Source: Actinomycetes bacterium (GTDB lineage Bacteria; Actinomycetota; Actinomycetes; Streptosporangiales; Streptosporangiaceae). From it: 64,000 nt of DNA. The stretch's first letter is position 1. Each line of letters starts with the position of its first letter. A program made the translations under genes and the position numbers. Shown piece by piece: positions 39,527 through 48,561 of the stretch. The DNA lies in the NCBI GenBank assembly GCA_021792855.1, contig JAJYTW010000001.1:25371-89370 (forward strand). Direction: 5' to 3'. The notes below the pieces were generated by a model. That model did no database searches, had not been told where the DNA came from, and saw only the letters and a list, made by a program, of their open reading frames with translations.

Positions 39527-40006
39527 TCAGTCGCTGACTTCGGCGATCAGCTCGATCTCGACCGGCGCGTCCAGCGGCAGCACGGCCATCCCGACCGCGC
39601 TGCGCGCGTGCCGTCCGGCCTCGCCGAATACCTCGAGCAGCAACTCGCTCGCCCCGTTCACCACCTGCGCCTGGCCGGTGAAGTCAGGAACGCTGGCCAC
39701 GAACCCGGTCACCTTCACGATCCGGCGGATGCTGGACAGGCTGCCGGTCACCGATACCACCGCGGCCAGCGCGTTCAGGGCGCAGGTGCGCGCCAGCGCG
39801 GCCGCCTCGTGCACGCCCACCTGGCCGCCGACCTTGCCGGTCGCCAGCAGTTCGCCCTCGACCACCGGAAGCTGGCCCGCCGTGTAGACGTGGTCGCCGG
39901 TCCGGACCGCGGGCACGTAGGCGGCCAGCGGCGGGGTCACCGAGGGCAGCGTCAGCCCGAGCGCCGCCAGCCGCTCCTCGGGCGAGCCGCCGTGCGGCGC
40001 GGTCAC
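39527..40006 (-). CDS. RidA family protein
   Basis: A 159-residue member of the YjgF/RidA superfamily. AYVPAVRTGDHVYTAGQLPV is the family opening and ARTCALNALAAVVSVTGSL and IVKVTGFVASVPDF follow. RidA proteins remove reactive enamine/imine intermediates. The usual catalytic Arg near the C-terminus (often in RxAV) corresponds to ARSAVGMAVLPLDAPVEIE, so it is probably conserved. Its GTG start overlaps the DUF4177 stop. Confidence 0.9.
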   Translation of the reverse strand: MTAPHGGSPEERLAALGLTLPSVTPPLAAYVPAVRTGDHVYTAGQLPVVEGELLATGKVGGQVGVHEAAALARTCALNALAAVVSVTGSLSSIRRIVKVTGFVASVPDFTGQAQVVNGASELLLEVFGEAGRHARSAVGMAVLPLDAPVEIELIAEVSD

Positions 40007-40158
40007 TGGCGCGGCCGCTTCAGATAGGCGACGAGCTGCTCAGAGTTCGGTCCGGGCACGACGGCGACAAGCTCCCAGCCGTCGTCGCCCCAGTTGTCCA
40101 GGATCTGCTTGGTCGCGTGCACCAGCAGCGGCACGGTCGCGTACTCCCATTTCTGCAT
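40003..40158 (-). CDS. DUF4177 small protein
   Basis: A 51-residue protein too short for most gene calls. It opens MQKWEYATVPLLVHATKQI, then LDNWGDDGWELVAVVPGP and ends LVAYLKRPRQ; this is recognisable DUF4177, a small actinobacterial protein always found just before RidA. Its stop forms GTGA with the RidA start. Function is unknown; the tight coupling suggests a partner role. Confidence 0.88.
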   Translation of the reverse strand: MQKWEYATVPLLVHATKQILDNWGDDGWELVAVVPGPNSEQLVAYLKRPRQ

Positions 40159-40191
40159 GGGCGTAACCTTAGCCGCCCGGCCGCGCCGGGC

Positions 40192-41247
40192 TCAGGACTG
40201 GCGTCCCTCCGCCCGCTCCGGCGCGGGCACTGGGTCCGCGGGCACCGGGTCCGCGGGCAGCGGGTCAGCGGCGGGCGCCTCGGGCAGGTCAGGGTCGGGG
40301 ATCCGGGCGTCCGGGATGGCGGGCACCGGCGGGATCGCGATCGAGTCGTCGGACATCAGTTCCCGCGCTTCCTGCGCAGGCGATCGGCCCTCGATCGCGG
40401 CCTCGGCGGCGGCGACCTCGGCGGCGCCGGTGTCCTCCGGCAGAGCGGACTGGCCATCCGCCTCGGGCGCGGCCGCGCGCCGACCGCCGGCCGCGTGCTC
40501 GAAGAAGCGCAGCAACTCCACCGGGACCGGCATCACCAGGGTGCTGTTCTTCTCCGAGGCCACCTCAACGACGGTCTGCAGCAGCCGCAACTGGAGCGCT
40601 GCGGGGTCCCTGGCCATCACGTTGGCCGCGGCCGCGAGCCGCTTGGAGGCCTGGTACTCGGCGTCGGCGACGATGATCCTGGCCCGCCGCTCCCGCTCGG
40701 CCTCGGCCTGCCGGGCGATCGACCGCTTCATGCCCTCGGGCAGCGAGACGTCCTTGATCTCGACGCTCTCCACCTTGACCCCCCACGGGATCTCGGTGAC
40801 GTCGTCGATGATCCGGCATAGCTGCCGGTTCACCCGGTCCCGCTCGGAGAGCAGTTCGTCCATCTCGGACTGGCCGATGATCGACCGCAACGAGGTCTGA
40901 GCCCGTTGCGATACGGCGAACATGTAGTTCTGCACGTTGATGGTCGCCTTGATCGGATCGACCACCTTGAAGTACACGACGGCGTCCACCCGAACGCTGA
41001 TGTTGTCCTTGGAGATGCCCTCCTGCGCGGGCACCGCCATCGCGACGATCTGCTTGTTGACCTTCTGGATCTTGTCGCCGATCGGGCGGATGAAGGTCAG
41101 TCCGGGCTGGCGGGTCTCCGGCAGCACCCGGCCGAACCGGAAGACGATCCCCTCCTCGTACTGCTGGACCTGCTTGACGCTGCGCCCGAGCAGCACCAGA
41201 CCTCCGGCCGCCACGAACGCTATGACACCCAGCAGCGCATCCAACAT
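40192..41247 (-). CDS. SPFH/Band 7 (stomatin-like) membrane protein
   Basis: A 351-residue slipin. One N-terminal helix (MLDALLGVIAFVAAGGLVLL) is followed by the SPFH domain (QYEEGIVFRFGRVLPETRQP, then IVAMAVPAQEGISKDNISVR and VDAVVYFKVVDP). A coiled coil (GMKRSIARQAEAERERRA) and an Ala/Pro/Asp-rich tail complete it. I choose ATG 41247, with GAAGG eight bases upstream, rather than the longer open frame. It is divergent from the ArsA-like genes. Stomatins organise membrane microdomains; the client is unknown. Confidence 0.9.
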   Translation of the reverse strand: MLDALLGVIAFVAAGGLVLLGRSVKQVQQYEEGIVFRFGRVLPETRQPGLTFIRPIGDKIQKVNKQIVAMAVPAQEGISKDNISVRVDAVVYFKVVDPIKATINVQNYMFAVSQRAQTSLRSIIGQSEMDELLSERDRVNRQLCRIIDDVTEIPWGVKVESVEIKDVSLPEGMKRSIARQAEAERERRARIIVADAEYQASKRLAAAANVMARDPAALQLRLLQTVVEVASEKNSTLVMPVPVELLRFFEHAAGGRRAAAPEADGQSALPEDTGAAEVAAAEAAIEGRSPAQEARELMSDDSIAIPPVPAIPDARIPDPDLPEAPAADPLPADPVPADPVPAPERAEGRQS

Positions 41248-41438
41248 GGCCGACACCTTCTTATCCCGGGGTAGGCCCCGGATTCTCCGGATATTGCTAG
41301 CTGTCGTCACCTTCAGCCTAGCCAGCCAGCGCAACGGGCCGCTATCTCCTCGGCGGCGGGTCCCTGAGCACCGGCTATGCCCTAGCGGCGCCGGGACCGC
41401 GCCCCCGCAGCGACCGGCCGGCCGGCGCGGATAGCCTC

Positions 41439-42449
41439 ATGGTCGTGAGCGTGCGGGATACCGACTGGGATGGCGTGCGGCTACACGTGGTAACCGGCAA
41501 GGGCGGGACCGGGAAGACCACCGTGGCAGCCGCGCTTGCGCTTGCCCTCGCCTGCGACGGCAGGCGCGTGCTGCTGATGGAGGTCGAGGGCCGCCAGGGG
41601 ATCGCCCAGCTTTTCGACGTGCCGCCGCTGCCCTATGAAGAGCGCCGGGTGGCCGTCGCGCCGGCTCAGGACGGCAGGCCCGGCGGGGATGTGTTCGCGC
41701 TGGCCGTCGACCCGCAGTCGGCGATGATCGACTACCTGGAGATGTTCTACAACCTGCGGCAGGCCGGGCGCGCGCTGACCAAGCTCGGCGTACTCGACTT
41801 CGCCACCACGATCGCGCCGGGGCTGAGCGACGTGCTGCTCACCGGCAAGGCGGCCGAGGCGGTCCGGCGCAAGTCCGGCGGCAGCCCGGTGTACGGCGCG
41901 GTGGTCATGGACGCGCCGCCCACCGGCCGGATCGGCCGCTTCCTGAACGTGACCTCCGAGGTCTCCGGGCTCGCCAAGGTCGGCCCGATCCGGGGACACG
42001 CCGACACCGTCCAGAACGTCATCAGGTCGCCGCAGACCGTCGTGCACTTCGTCACCCTGCTCGAGGAGATGCCGGTTCAGGAGACCCTGGACGGCATCGC
42101 CGAACTGCGCGAGATCAGCGCAGGCGAGATCCGGCCCGGCGGGATCTTCGTGAACATGACCCGCCCCGGAGCGGCCGAGCTAGCCGACCGGGGCGACGGC
42201 GACCGGCAGGCCGACATGCTGAGCTTGGCGCTCAAGGCAGCAGGTCTCGGCGACGACCCGGACCTGGCCGCCGACCTGGCCGCCGAGCTTTCCGACGAGG
42301 AGCGGACCGCCCGGGCCCAGCAGGCCCAGCGCCGGCTGCTCGACGCCCCGGGTCAGCCCTGCTATGAGCTGCCGCTGATCTCCGACGGCATTGACCTGGC
42401 CGGGCTGTACCGTCTGGCCGCCGAACTCCGCGGTCAGGGCGCCGCATGA
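41439..42449 (+). CDS. ArsA-like P-loop ATPase (first of a tandem pair)
   Basis: A 336-residue protein with a deviant Walker A (VVTGKGGTGKTTVAAALAL), the ArsA/Get3 form. LLMEVEGRQGIAQLFDVPPL, VVMDAPPTGRIGRFLNV and a C-terminal helical half follow. It is one of two adjacent ArsA homologues upstream of the WblA-type gene, an arrangement I recall in streptomycetes, where heterodimer formation is possible. No arsenic genes are near. The start may be ATG 41439 or the following GTG at 41445. Confidence 0.9.
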   Translation: MVVSVRDTDWDGVRLHVVTGKGGTGKTTVAAALALALACDGRRVLLMEVEGRQGIAQLFDVPPLPYEERRVAVAPAQDGRPGGDVFALAVDPQSAMIDYLEMFYNLRQAGRALTKLGVLDFATTIAPGLSDVLLTGKAAEAVRRKSGGSPVYGAVVMDAPPTGRIGRFLNVTSEVSGLAKVGPIRGHADTVQNVIRSPQTVVHFVTLLEEMPVQETLDGIAELREISAGEIRPGGIFVNMTRPGAAELADRGDGDRQADMLSLALKAAGLGDDPDLAADLAAELSDEERTARAQQAQRRLLDAPGQPCYELPLISDGIDLAGLYRLAAELRGQGAA

Positions 42450-42499
42450 GCCCGGCGCACCGCTCGCGAACCACCCGTACGACCCTGAGGGCCAGATGA
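42446..42499 (+). CDS. 17-codon mini-ORF bridging the two ArsA-like genes
   Basis: An ATG at 42446 overlaps the stop of the first ArsA-like gene (ATGA) and opens a frame of 17 codons (MSPAHRSRTTRTTLRAR) that ends in ATGA overlapping the start of the second. Its only visible role could be to carry ribosomes from one gene to the next. The peptide is basic and unlike anything I recognise, so translation is only an inference. Confidence 0.3.
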   Translation: MSPAHRSRTTRTTLRAR

Positions 42500-43653
42500 C
42501 CGCGCACCCCACCCCGCTTGCCGTCGACCAGCTGATCGACGACCGCCGTACCAGGATCATCGTCTGCTGCGGCTCCGGCGGCGTCGGCAAGACCACGATC
42601 GCGGCGTCCGTCGGGCTGCGGGCCGCTGAGCGCGGACGGCACGTCGTGGTCCTGACCGTCGACCCGGCCCGGCGGCTGGCCCAGTCGATGGGGCTGACCT
42701 CGCTGGACAACACCCCCAGGCAGGTGTCCGGGATCCAGCCGGACGACCCGGACGCGCCGGGCAGCATGCACGCGATGATGCTCGACATGAAGCGCACCTT
42801 CGACGAGATCGTCGAGGCGCACGCGGACCCGGACCGGGCCGCCCAGATCCTGGCCAACCCGTTCTACCAGTCGCTCTCCTCGAGCTTCGCCGGCACCCAG
42901 GAGTACATGGCGATGGAGAAGCTGGGGCAGCTTCGCCGCGCCGACGAGTGGGACCTGATCGTCGTCGACACGCCGCCGAGCCGGTCCGCCCTGGACTTCC
43001 TTGACGCCCCGCAGCGGCTCAGCCGGTTCCTGGACGGGCGGCTGCTGCGGCTGCTGGTGGCGCCGGCCAAGTTCGGCGGCCGCACCGGGCTGAAGATGTT
43101 CAACGTCGGCTTCGGGATGGTGACCGGAGTGGTGACGAAGATCATCGGCGGCCAGTTGCTCCGCGACGTGCAGACCTTCGTGTCCGCGATGGACACGATG
43201 TTCGGCGGGTTCCGGGAGCGCGCCGAGTACACCTACCGGCTGCTGCGGGCCCCGGGCACCGCATTCCTGGTGATCGCGGCGCCCGAGCACGACGCGCTGC
43301 GCGAGGCCTCGTACTTCGTCGAGCGCCTGGAGCAGGACGAGATGCCGCTGGCCGGGCTGATCCTCAACCGGGTGCATGAGTCGCCGGCCGACCGGCTCTC
43401 CGCGGCCCGCAGCCTGGCCGCCGCCGAATCGCTGCAGGGCTCCCGGGGCGGCGACCCGACCGGCCTCGGCGAGGTCGCGCTGCGACTGCACGCCGAGCGG
43501 ATGCGGCGGATCGGTTCGGAGCAGCGACTAGCCCAGCGGTTCACCACCGCGCATCCGCTGGTCCCGGTCGCCACGATCCTGGCTCAGCCCGACGACGTGC
43601 ACGATCTGGCCGGGCTGCGGGCTATCGGATCGGCCTTCGGCGCCAACAGCTAG
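42496..43653 (+). CDS. ArsA-like P-loop ATPase (second of a tandem pair)
   Basis: A 385-residue protein. RIIVCCGSGGVGKTTIAASV is the deviant Walker A, VVVLTVDPARRLAQSMGL follows, DLIVVDTPPSRSALDFLD is the switch region and FLVIAAPEHDALREASYF the later strand. The two proteins are not close copies: this one keeps the longer family length. The ATG at 42496 has TGAGGG just upstream; there is no other in-frame start. A partner of the first ATPase is the simplest model, possibly in membrane-protein targeting, but this is inference. Confidence 0.9.
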   Translation: MTAHPTPLAVDQLIDDRRTRIIVCCGSGGVGKTTIAASVGLRAAERGRHVVVLTVDPARRLAQSMGLTSLDNTPRQVSGIQPDDPDAPGSMHAMMLDMKRTFDEIVEAHADPDRAAQILANPFYQSLSSSFAGTQEYMAMEKLGQLRRADEWDLIVVDTPPSRSALDFLDAPQRLSRFLDGRLLRLLVAPAKFGGRTGLKMFNVGFGMVTGVVTKIIGGQLLRDVQTFVSAMDTMFGGFRERAEYTYRLLRAPGTAFLVIAAPEHDALREASYFVERLEQDEMPLAGLILNRVHESPADRLSAARSLAAAESLQGSRGGDPTGLGEVALRLHAERMRRIGSEQRLAQRFTTAHPLVPVATILAQPDDVHDLAGLRAIGSAFGANS

Positions 43654-43770
43654 CGAACCGCGGCCCGCCCGCGTCGATTGGGCGCGCGAGGCCGGAGCGA
43701 TGCGCCCGGATCTCGTTACTCGCGCCAAAACGGCCGCAGGCCGAAACGGCCCGGGAAACGACCGGACCGG

Positions 43771-44070
43771 TCAGCTAGCGACCAGTTCGCTCGAGATGCT
43801 CTCGTACTTGTCCCTGGCGCTTTCCAGCAGTTCCCGCCAGGAAACGACATCGGACCGGCGGCGGAGCAGTGCACGGCGCTCACGCTCGGTCATGCCGCCC
43901 CAGACGCCGAACTCGATCCGGTTGTCCAGGGCATCGGCCAGGCACTCGGTGCGGACAGGGCAGCCCCGGCAGATCAGCTTGGCCCGGTTTTGCGCCGCCC
44001 CCTGGACGAATAGCTCGTCCGGGTCAGTGCCCTTGCACGCGGCGCGAGCGGTCCAGTCCATGATCCACAT
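43771..44070 (-). CDS. wblA: WhiB-family Fe-S regulator, WblA-type
   Basis: A 99-residue WhiB-like protein. Four conserved cysteines are seen (AACKGTDPDELF, then ICRGCPVRTECLADAL), followed by the VWGGMTERERR turn that defines the family. ATG at 44070 lies nine bases after AGGAGGAG; a TTG at 44079 abuts it and is less likely. The flanking genes (ArsA pair, PBP) match the wblA neighbourhood I recall in Streptomyces, where WblA holds back sporulation and antibiotic production. The WblA call is by context; the WhiB call is from motif. Confidence 0.85.
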   Translation of the reverse strand: MWIMDWTARAACKGTDPDELFVQGAAQNRAKLICRGCPVRTECLADALDNRIEFGVWGGMTERERRALLRRRSDVVSWRELLESARDKYESISSELVAS

Positions 44071-44398
44071 GTTGCCCAACTCCTCCTGATCGTCACGCCC
44101 GTAAGCGGGTCGTCACGCCCGGTGGCGCTTCGCTGCGGTCTGCGGGGTGCGCACAGGCTGCAGCACCCCAAGTGATGGTCGCGAAAGAGTAACCTACGGA
44201 ACTCGCGCCCGGCACGCTAGTCCCTGGCAGGCCCATTTCTCGGATAGCCCCTATGGACTATGCGGACTGCGCACAGTAGCCATCTCGCAACCGTCAGCAA
44301 CATTGCCCGCCGCTGCGCGGACCCTGGACTGGGGAAAATCACCCCCCCGTGATCTCCTACCTCATGTTCTAGTCAGGTCGGCAGCGTAACCTGTTGCC
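44071..44398. promoter_or_regulatory. Divergent intergenic region between the WblA-type gene and PBP
   Basis: This 328-base region must hold both promoters. CGTCACGCCCG is directly repeated at 44091-44101 and 44111-44121, close to the WblA-type start. A GGGGTG to CACCCC dyad is at about 44136-44167. TAACCT, a possible -10, lies about 11 bases before the PBP GTG. No gene is seen. None of these elements is proved. Confidence 0.4.
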
Positions 44399-46627
44399 GT
44401 GCCAAGTCCCCTTCGCCACGCCGGCATCAAGGCCGTTGGCGTGCTCATCGTGTTCACCGCCCTGACCGGGGTCCTGGCCGGCATGATGTTCATGCCGGTC
44501 GTCGGCCTGGCCGGGATCGTCACCAGGAACGCCGCCAAGGCGTTCGACAACATGCCGGTGGCCGGACTCGGGGTGGTCCCGTCGCGGTCGGAGATCCTGG
44601 ACTCATCCGGGCACCTGATCGCGTACTACTACCCCGGCTACCCCAACCCGATCTACCGGGTGCCGGTCAGCTACCAGCAGATCTCGCCGGTGATGCGCAA
44701 CTCCATCGTCGCGATCGAGGACTCCAGGTTCTGGCAGCACGGCGCCATCGACCCGCGGGGCACGCTCCGCGCTCTGGTGAGCACCCTGTCGGGCAGCCGA
44801 GTGCAAGGCGGGTCCACGCTGGCCCAGCAGTACGTCAAGAACGCCTGCATCGTGACCGCCACCTCCGCGACGCAGCAGGCCGCCTGCGACGCCTTCAGCA
44901 TCACCAGGAAGCTGCGGGAACTGCGGATCGCCGCGAACGTCGAACACCAGATGACCAGGAAGCAGCTACTCGCCGCCTACCTGAACGTCGCCTATTTCGA
45001 CAACCAGATCCGCGGCATTCAGGTTGCCGCCCAGTTCTACTTCTCCACCACGGCGGCCAAGCTGACCCTGCCCCAGGCCGCGCTGCTGGCCGGACTGGTG
45101 GAGAACCCGGCGGCCTACGACCCGCTGGTCTTCCCCAAGGCCGCGCTGGCCCGCCGGAACGTGGTGCTGGCCCGGATGGCACAACTCGGCTACATCTCGC
45201 AAGCGACCGCGGTCAAGACCGGCAACGAGCCCCTCGGCCTGCACATCTCACCGGTGCCGCTGCAGACCGGCTGCACTAGCCCGAGCGCGGCGAAGTCCGC
45301 ATTCTTCTGCGACTACGTGCTCGCGGTGATGTCCACCGACCCCGCCTACAAGCAGGCCTACTACGACCTGACCCACACCGGCGGGATGAAGATCTACACC
45401 ACGCTGAGCGCCACCGACCAGAGCGCGGCCAACCAGGCCGTGAACTACGTCGCGCCGGCCAACTCCTCGTACTACAATCCCGGCGGCAACGTGGACACCG
45501 AGGTGCTGATCCAGCCGGGCACCGGTGACATCCGCGCCCTGGCCGTGGACCGGCCGTACGGGTACACCGCGGGGTACGACAGCATCGACTACGCGGTGAA
45601 CGCCCCCTACCACGGCGGCGCCGGCGTCCAAACCGGGTCGTCCTCGAAGCTGTTCACCCTGGTCACTGCGCTAGAGCAGGGCACGCCATTCGGATTCAAC
45701 CTGAAGGTGCAGTCCCCGACCACGGTCACCGGCTACACCAACTGCCAGGGGCAGCCGCTCCAGCCGTTCAGCCTGGCCAACGCCGAGGGCCCGAGCAAAG
45801 GTCTGCAGGACTGGACGCTCTACAACGGCACCGCCCAGTCGATCAACGTCTTCTACGCCCACCTAGAGCTCAAGGTGGGGCTGTGCAACGTGGTGCGGAC
45901 GGCGGCCGCGTTCGGAGTTACCCGGGCCGACGGGCTTTCCCTGCTGAAGACCGACCCGCATCTGCCGAAAGGCAATAACCTGTCAGCGGACAACTACCCG
46001 TCATTCACGCTCGGCTCGGTGTACGTCGCGCCGATGAGCATGGCCGCCGCCTACGCGACCGTCGCCGCTCGCGGCATCTACTGCAAGCCGATCGCGATCC
46101 GGGCGATCGTCGACATCAGCGGGAAGCACCTGCCGGTGCAGTCCGCCGACTGCCACCGAGTCGTCTCGCAGGCCGTCGCCGACGCGGCGAACTTCGTGCT
46201 GCAAGGCGTTATCACCAGCGGTACCGGCACCGGCCGCAGCATCGGCATCCCGGCCGCAGGCAAGACCGGCACGGCGAACGGCGGGTACTACGCGGACTGG
46301 GCCGGGTACACGCCACTGCTGGCAGGCTACGTCTCGGTGTTCAACCCGTACTTCCCGACCACCAAGGGCGCGATGATCGGCAACAACGCGTGCTACCGGG
46401 ACCTGTCCGGGCTCACCTGTCCAGGGTTCATGTACGGGGCCAATGCCCCGGCGGCGACCTGGCAGTACACCTTCCTGCACCTGCACCTGCCTGCCGTTCC
46501 GTTCGTCAATCCGCCGTACAACCCGTTCTTCACCCTGGGCAACGGGTTCAACTCGCCGCAGCCCAAGCCCAAGCCCAAGCACAAGCACGGCGGCGGGAAC
46601 GGCGGCGGCGGGAACGGACACCGCTGA
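44399..46627 (+). CDS. Bifunctional penicillin-binding protein (transglycosylase/transpeptidase, class A)
   Basis: A 742-residue class A PBP. One N-terminal membrane helix (about residues 10-35) is followed by the GT51 domain with EDSRFWQHGAIDPRG and GGSTLAQQYVKN. The transpeptidase has SxxK in GSSSKLFTLV (about residue 413), SIN in AQSINVFYAHLE, and KTGT in AGKTGTANGGYY. The C-terminus is a low-complexity KPKPKHKH and Gly/Asn tail. It polymerises and crosslinks peptidoglycan. It starts at GTG 44399 and is divergent from the WblA-type gene. Confidence 0.95.
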   Translation: MPSPLRHAGIKAVGVLIVFTALTGVLAGMMFMPVVGLAGIVTRNAAKAFDNMPVAGLGVVPSRSEILDSSGHLIAYYYPGYPNPIYRVPVSYQQISPVMRNSIVAIEDSRFWQHGAIDPRGTLRALVSTLSGSRVQGGSTLAQQYVKNACIVTATSATQQAACDAFSITRKLRELRIAANVEHQMTRKQLLAAYLNVAYFDNQIRGIQVAAQFYFSTTAAKLTLPQAALLAGLVENPAAYDPLVFPKAALARRNVVLARMAQLGYISQATAVKTGNEPLGLHISPVPLQTGCTSPSAAKSAFFCDYVLAVMSTDPAYKQAYYDLTHTGGMKIYTTLSATDQSAANQAVNYVAPANSSYYNPGGNVDTEVLIQPGTGDIRALAVDRPYGYTAGYDSIDYAVNAPYHGGAGVQTGSSSKLFTLVTALEQGTPFGFNLKVQSPTTVTGYTNCQGQPLQPFSLANAEGPSKGLQDWTLYNGTAQSINVFYAHLELKVGLCNVVRTAAAFGVTRADGLSLLKTDPHLPKGNNLSADNYPSFTLGSVYVAPMSMAAAYATVAARGIYCKPIAIRAIVDISGKHLPVQSADCHRVVSQAVADAANFVLQGVITSGTGTGRSIGIPAAGKTGTANGGYYADWAGYTPLLAGYVSVFNPYFPTTKGAMIGNNACYRDLSGLTCPGFMYGANAPAATWQYTFLHLHLPAVPFVNPPYNPFFTLGNGFNSPQPKPKPKHKHGGGNGGGGNGHR

Positions 46628-46642
46628 CCCCGCGTCCGGCAT

Positions 46643-46669
46643 CCCGGCCCGTGCACGCAGCGGGCCGGG
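46643..46669. terminator. Hairpin terminator between PBP and YqeY
   Basis: CCCGGCCCG at 46643-46651 pairs perfectly with CGGGCCGGG at 46661-46669 around a nine-base loop. It lies between the stops of the convergent PBP and YqeY genes. Confidence 0.65.
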
Positions 46670-46696
46670 CGGCTGAACTGCCCGGGCCGAGAGGCG

Positions 46697-47152
46697 CTAG
46701 CCGCCGAGCTGGCCGCGGACTATCGCCGCGATCCGCGATCCGTCGGCCCGGCCGACCATCTTGCCCGTCACCACCTTCATGACCTGTCCCATCGCCTTCG
46801 GCCCGGTCGCTCCGAGGTCACCGATCGCTGCGACAACGATCTCGGTGATCTCCTCGTCCGTTAGTTGCGACGGAAGGTAGCGGGCCAGTATCTCGCCCTC
46901 GGCTAGTTCCGCCCTGGCCTGGTCGACGCGCCCGGCGCCGCTGAACGCATCGGCGGCCTCCCTGCGGCGCTTTGCCTCGCGGGCGATCACCCGCTCGATT
47001 GCGGCATCGTCAAGCTCCCGGGCCTGGGCCCCAGATACCTCCTCCTTCGAGATCTCGGTCAGCACCATGCGCAGAGTCCGGGTCGCGGTCTCGTCCCGGT
47101 CCTTCATCGCGGTTGTCAGGTCGGCCCGCAGCCGATCCTTCAGCTCAGACAT
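46697..47152 (-). CDS. GatB/YqeY domain protein
   Basis: A 151-residue protein that is one GatB/YqeY domain: MSELKDRLRADLTTAMKDRD opens it, RTLRMVLTEISKEEV and LPSQLTDEEITEIVVAAI follow, and PKAMGQVMKVVTGKMVGRAD ends the domain. GatB uses this domain to bind tRNA; free-standing YqeY function is unknown. ATG at 47152 matches the family start; the longer frame upstream has no support. It converges on the PBP gene, with the hairpin at 46643-46669 between. Confidence 0.9.
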   Translation of the reverse strand: MSELKDRLRADLTTAMKDRDETATRTLRMVLTEISKEEVSGAQARELDDAAIERVIAREAKRRREAADAFSGAGRVDQARAELAEGEILARYLPSQLTDEEITEIVVAAIGDLGATGPKAMGQVMKVVTGKMVGRADGSRIAAIVRGQLGG

Positions 47153-47398
47153 AACCTCATCCTGCCGTCCTGACCGTTCCCCGGCCTCGTCAAGTATGGC
47201 CAGTGCGCTGGCGATCATCCCTGAACTGGGCCGGCGCAATGTCGCCGATCGGAGCTAGACGGTCCGCCATGCGACGTCACCGGGGCGCACCACGGCCCAA
47301 CCCGGCATCCAGCCGGGCGTAGCCGACGTTGGCCGCCCGCGACCGTCGACCGACGCGTCCCACGGCCCGTAGCCGATGTCCGCATGACCTGGTGTAAG

Positions 47399-47442
47399 CC
47401 TGGTCGGCCCGAACCCTCCAACCCGAGTCCGGGCCGACCAGG
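47399..47442. promoter_or_regulatory. 13-bp perfect inverted repeat upstream of metallophosphoesterase
   Basis: CCTGGTCGGCCCG at 47399-47411 pairs exactly with CGGGCCGACCAGG at 47430-47442 across an 18-base centre. It lies 25-68 bases before the metallophosphoesterase start and could be a leader hairpin or an operator. The rest of the 47153-47398 intergenic stretch shows nothing I can name. Confidence 0.5.
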
Positions 47443-47460
47443 TCAGTGCGCACGCCGTGG

Positions 47461-47472
47461 CACCATATGGTG
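47461..47472. promoter_or_regulatory. Palindrome CACCATATGGTG at the metallophosphoesterase start
   Basis: A perfect 12-base palindrome overlaps the candidate start codons ATG 47467, GTG 47470 and ATG 47473. If a protein binds it, it would mask both initiation and the ribosome site. It may also be chance. Confidence 0.35.
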
Positions 47473-48387
47473 ATGCGTCCCCATACCCTGCTCGGTACCG
47501 CCGCGGTTGCCGGGACCGCCGTCCTGGGTTATTCGGCGGTTGTCGAGCGCAACTGGTTCACCGTGCGCTGGTGCCAGATTCCGGTGCTGCCCGCTGGCTC
47601 CGATGCGCTGCGGATTCTGCACATCACGGACCTGCATCTGACCCCGGGCAGGCACCGCCTGCTGTCATTCTTGCGCACCCTCGACGCCCTTGGGCCCGAT
47701 CTAGTCATCAACACCGGGGACTCGATCGCCCATCCGCGAGCCGTTGCGCCATTGCTCGATGCCCTTGGCCCGCTGCTCGAGCGCCCGGGCGTATTCGTGT
47801 ACGGGTCGAACGACCTGTACTCCCCGATGCCAAAGAACCCGACCCGCTACCTCTGGCGGACCAGCGCCGACGAGCACAAGCGGCACGTCCCGGACCTGCC
47901 GTGGGCAGAGCTTGGCGCCGGGTTCGAGGCTGCAGGCTGGATGAACGCCAACAACAGCAGGAGCAGGATGAAGGTCGGCGAGTTCGACATCGAGGTAGCC
48001 GGCGTTCACGACTCCCACATCAAGCGGGACAGGTACGCGCTGGTCGCCGGGCCAGCCGACCCGGCGGCGGACCTGCGCCTGGGCGTAATGCACTCCCCGG
48101 AGCCTGCAATCATGGACAAGTTCGTCGCCGACGGATTCGACCTGCTGCTGGCCGGTCACACCCACGGCGGCCAGGTCTGTCTGCCAGGCGCGGGAACACT
48201 GGTGACGAACTGCGGTCTCGATCGGGCCCGGGCCCGCGGTTTGAGCCAGCACCCGTCCGGACCGGGGCCGCGGCAGCGCGCGTTTCTGCACGTCTCGGCC
48301 GGGCTGGGCACCTCACCTTTCGCGCCAGTCCGATTCTGCTGCCGTCCGGAGGTATCCGTGCTCACGCTAGTGCCGCGGATGGGCTAG
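47467..48387 (+). CDS. Membrane-anchored metallophosphoesterase (YkuE-like)
   Basis: A protein of about 306 residues with one N-terminal helix ([20 protein letters not shown]). The calcineurin-like motifs are [27 protein letters not shown] (standing in for GDxxD), [10 protein letters not shown] (GNxD changed to SND) and [15 protein letters not shown]. It is the family found at the wblA/PBP end of this locus in streptomycetes as I recall. Substrate unknown; some homologues act on UDP-diacylglucosamine or phosphodiesters. Start is 47467 or 47473. The tRNA-Pro gene follows 17 bases after the stop. Confidence 0.86.
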   Translation: MVMRPHTLLGTAAVAGTAVLGYSAVVERNWFTVRWCQIPVLPAGSDALRILHITDLHLTPGRHRLLSFLRTLDALGPDLVINTGDSIAHPRAVAPLLDALGPLLERPGVFVYGSNDLYSPMPKNPTRYLWRTSADEHKRHVPDLPWAELGAGFEAAGWMNANNSRSRMKVGEFDIEVAGVHDSHIKRDRYALVAGPADPAADLRLGVMHSPEPAIMDKFVADGFDLLLAGHTHGGQVCLPGAGTLVTNCGLDRARARGLSQHPSGPGPRQRAFLHVSAGLGTSPFAPVRFCCRPEVSVLTLVPRMG

Positions 48388-48404
48388 AGTACATACGCGG
48401 TCGC

Positions 48405-48481
48405 CGGGGTGTGGCGCAGCTTGGCAGCGCGCTTCGTTCGGGACGAAGAGGCCGGGAGTTCAAATCTCCCCACCCCGACCA
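48405..48481 (+). tRNA. tRNA-Pro (anticodon CGG), CCA encoded
   Basis: A complete cloverleaf. The acceptor CGGGGTG pairs with CACCCCG, the D stem is GCGC/GCGC, the anticodon stem CTTCG/CGAAG carries the loop TTCGGGA (anticodon CGG with G37), and the T arm is GGGAG-TTCAAAT-CTCCC. A discriminator A and CCA follow. It reads CCG codons. Its 3' half is the presumed attachment site of the adjacent integrase; the gene itself is intact. Confidence 0.97.
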
Positions 48482-48561
48482 CAGGTCAGAGCCTTAATTC
48501 AGTTGTGTGAGCGAGTCTCAGCGACTGGCTGGCGGGCTCCGATTGCACATTGATTGCACAC

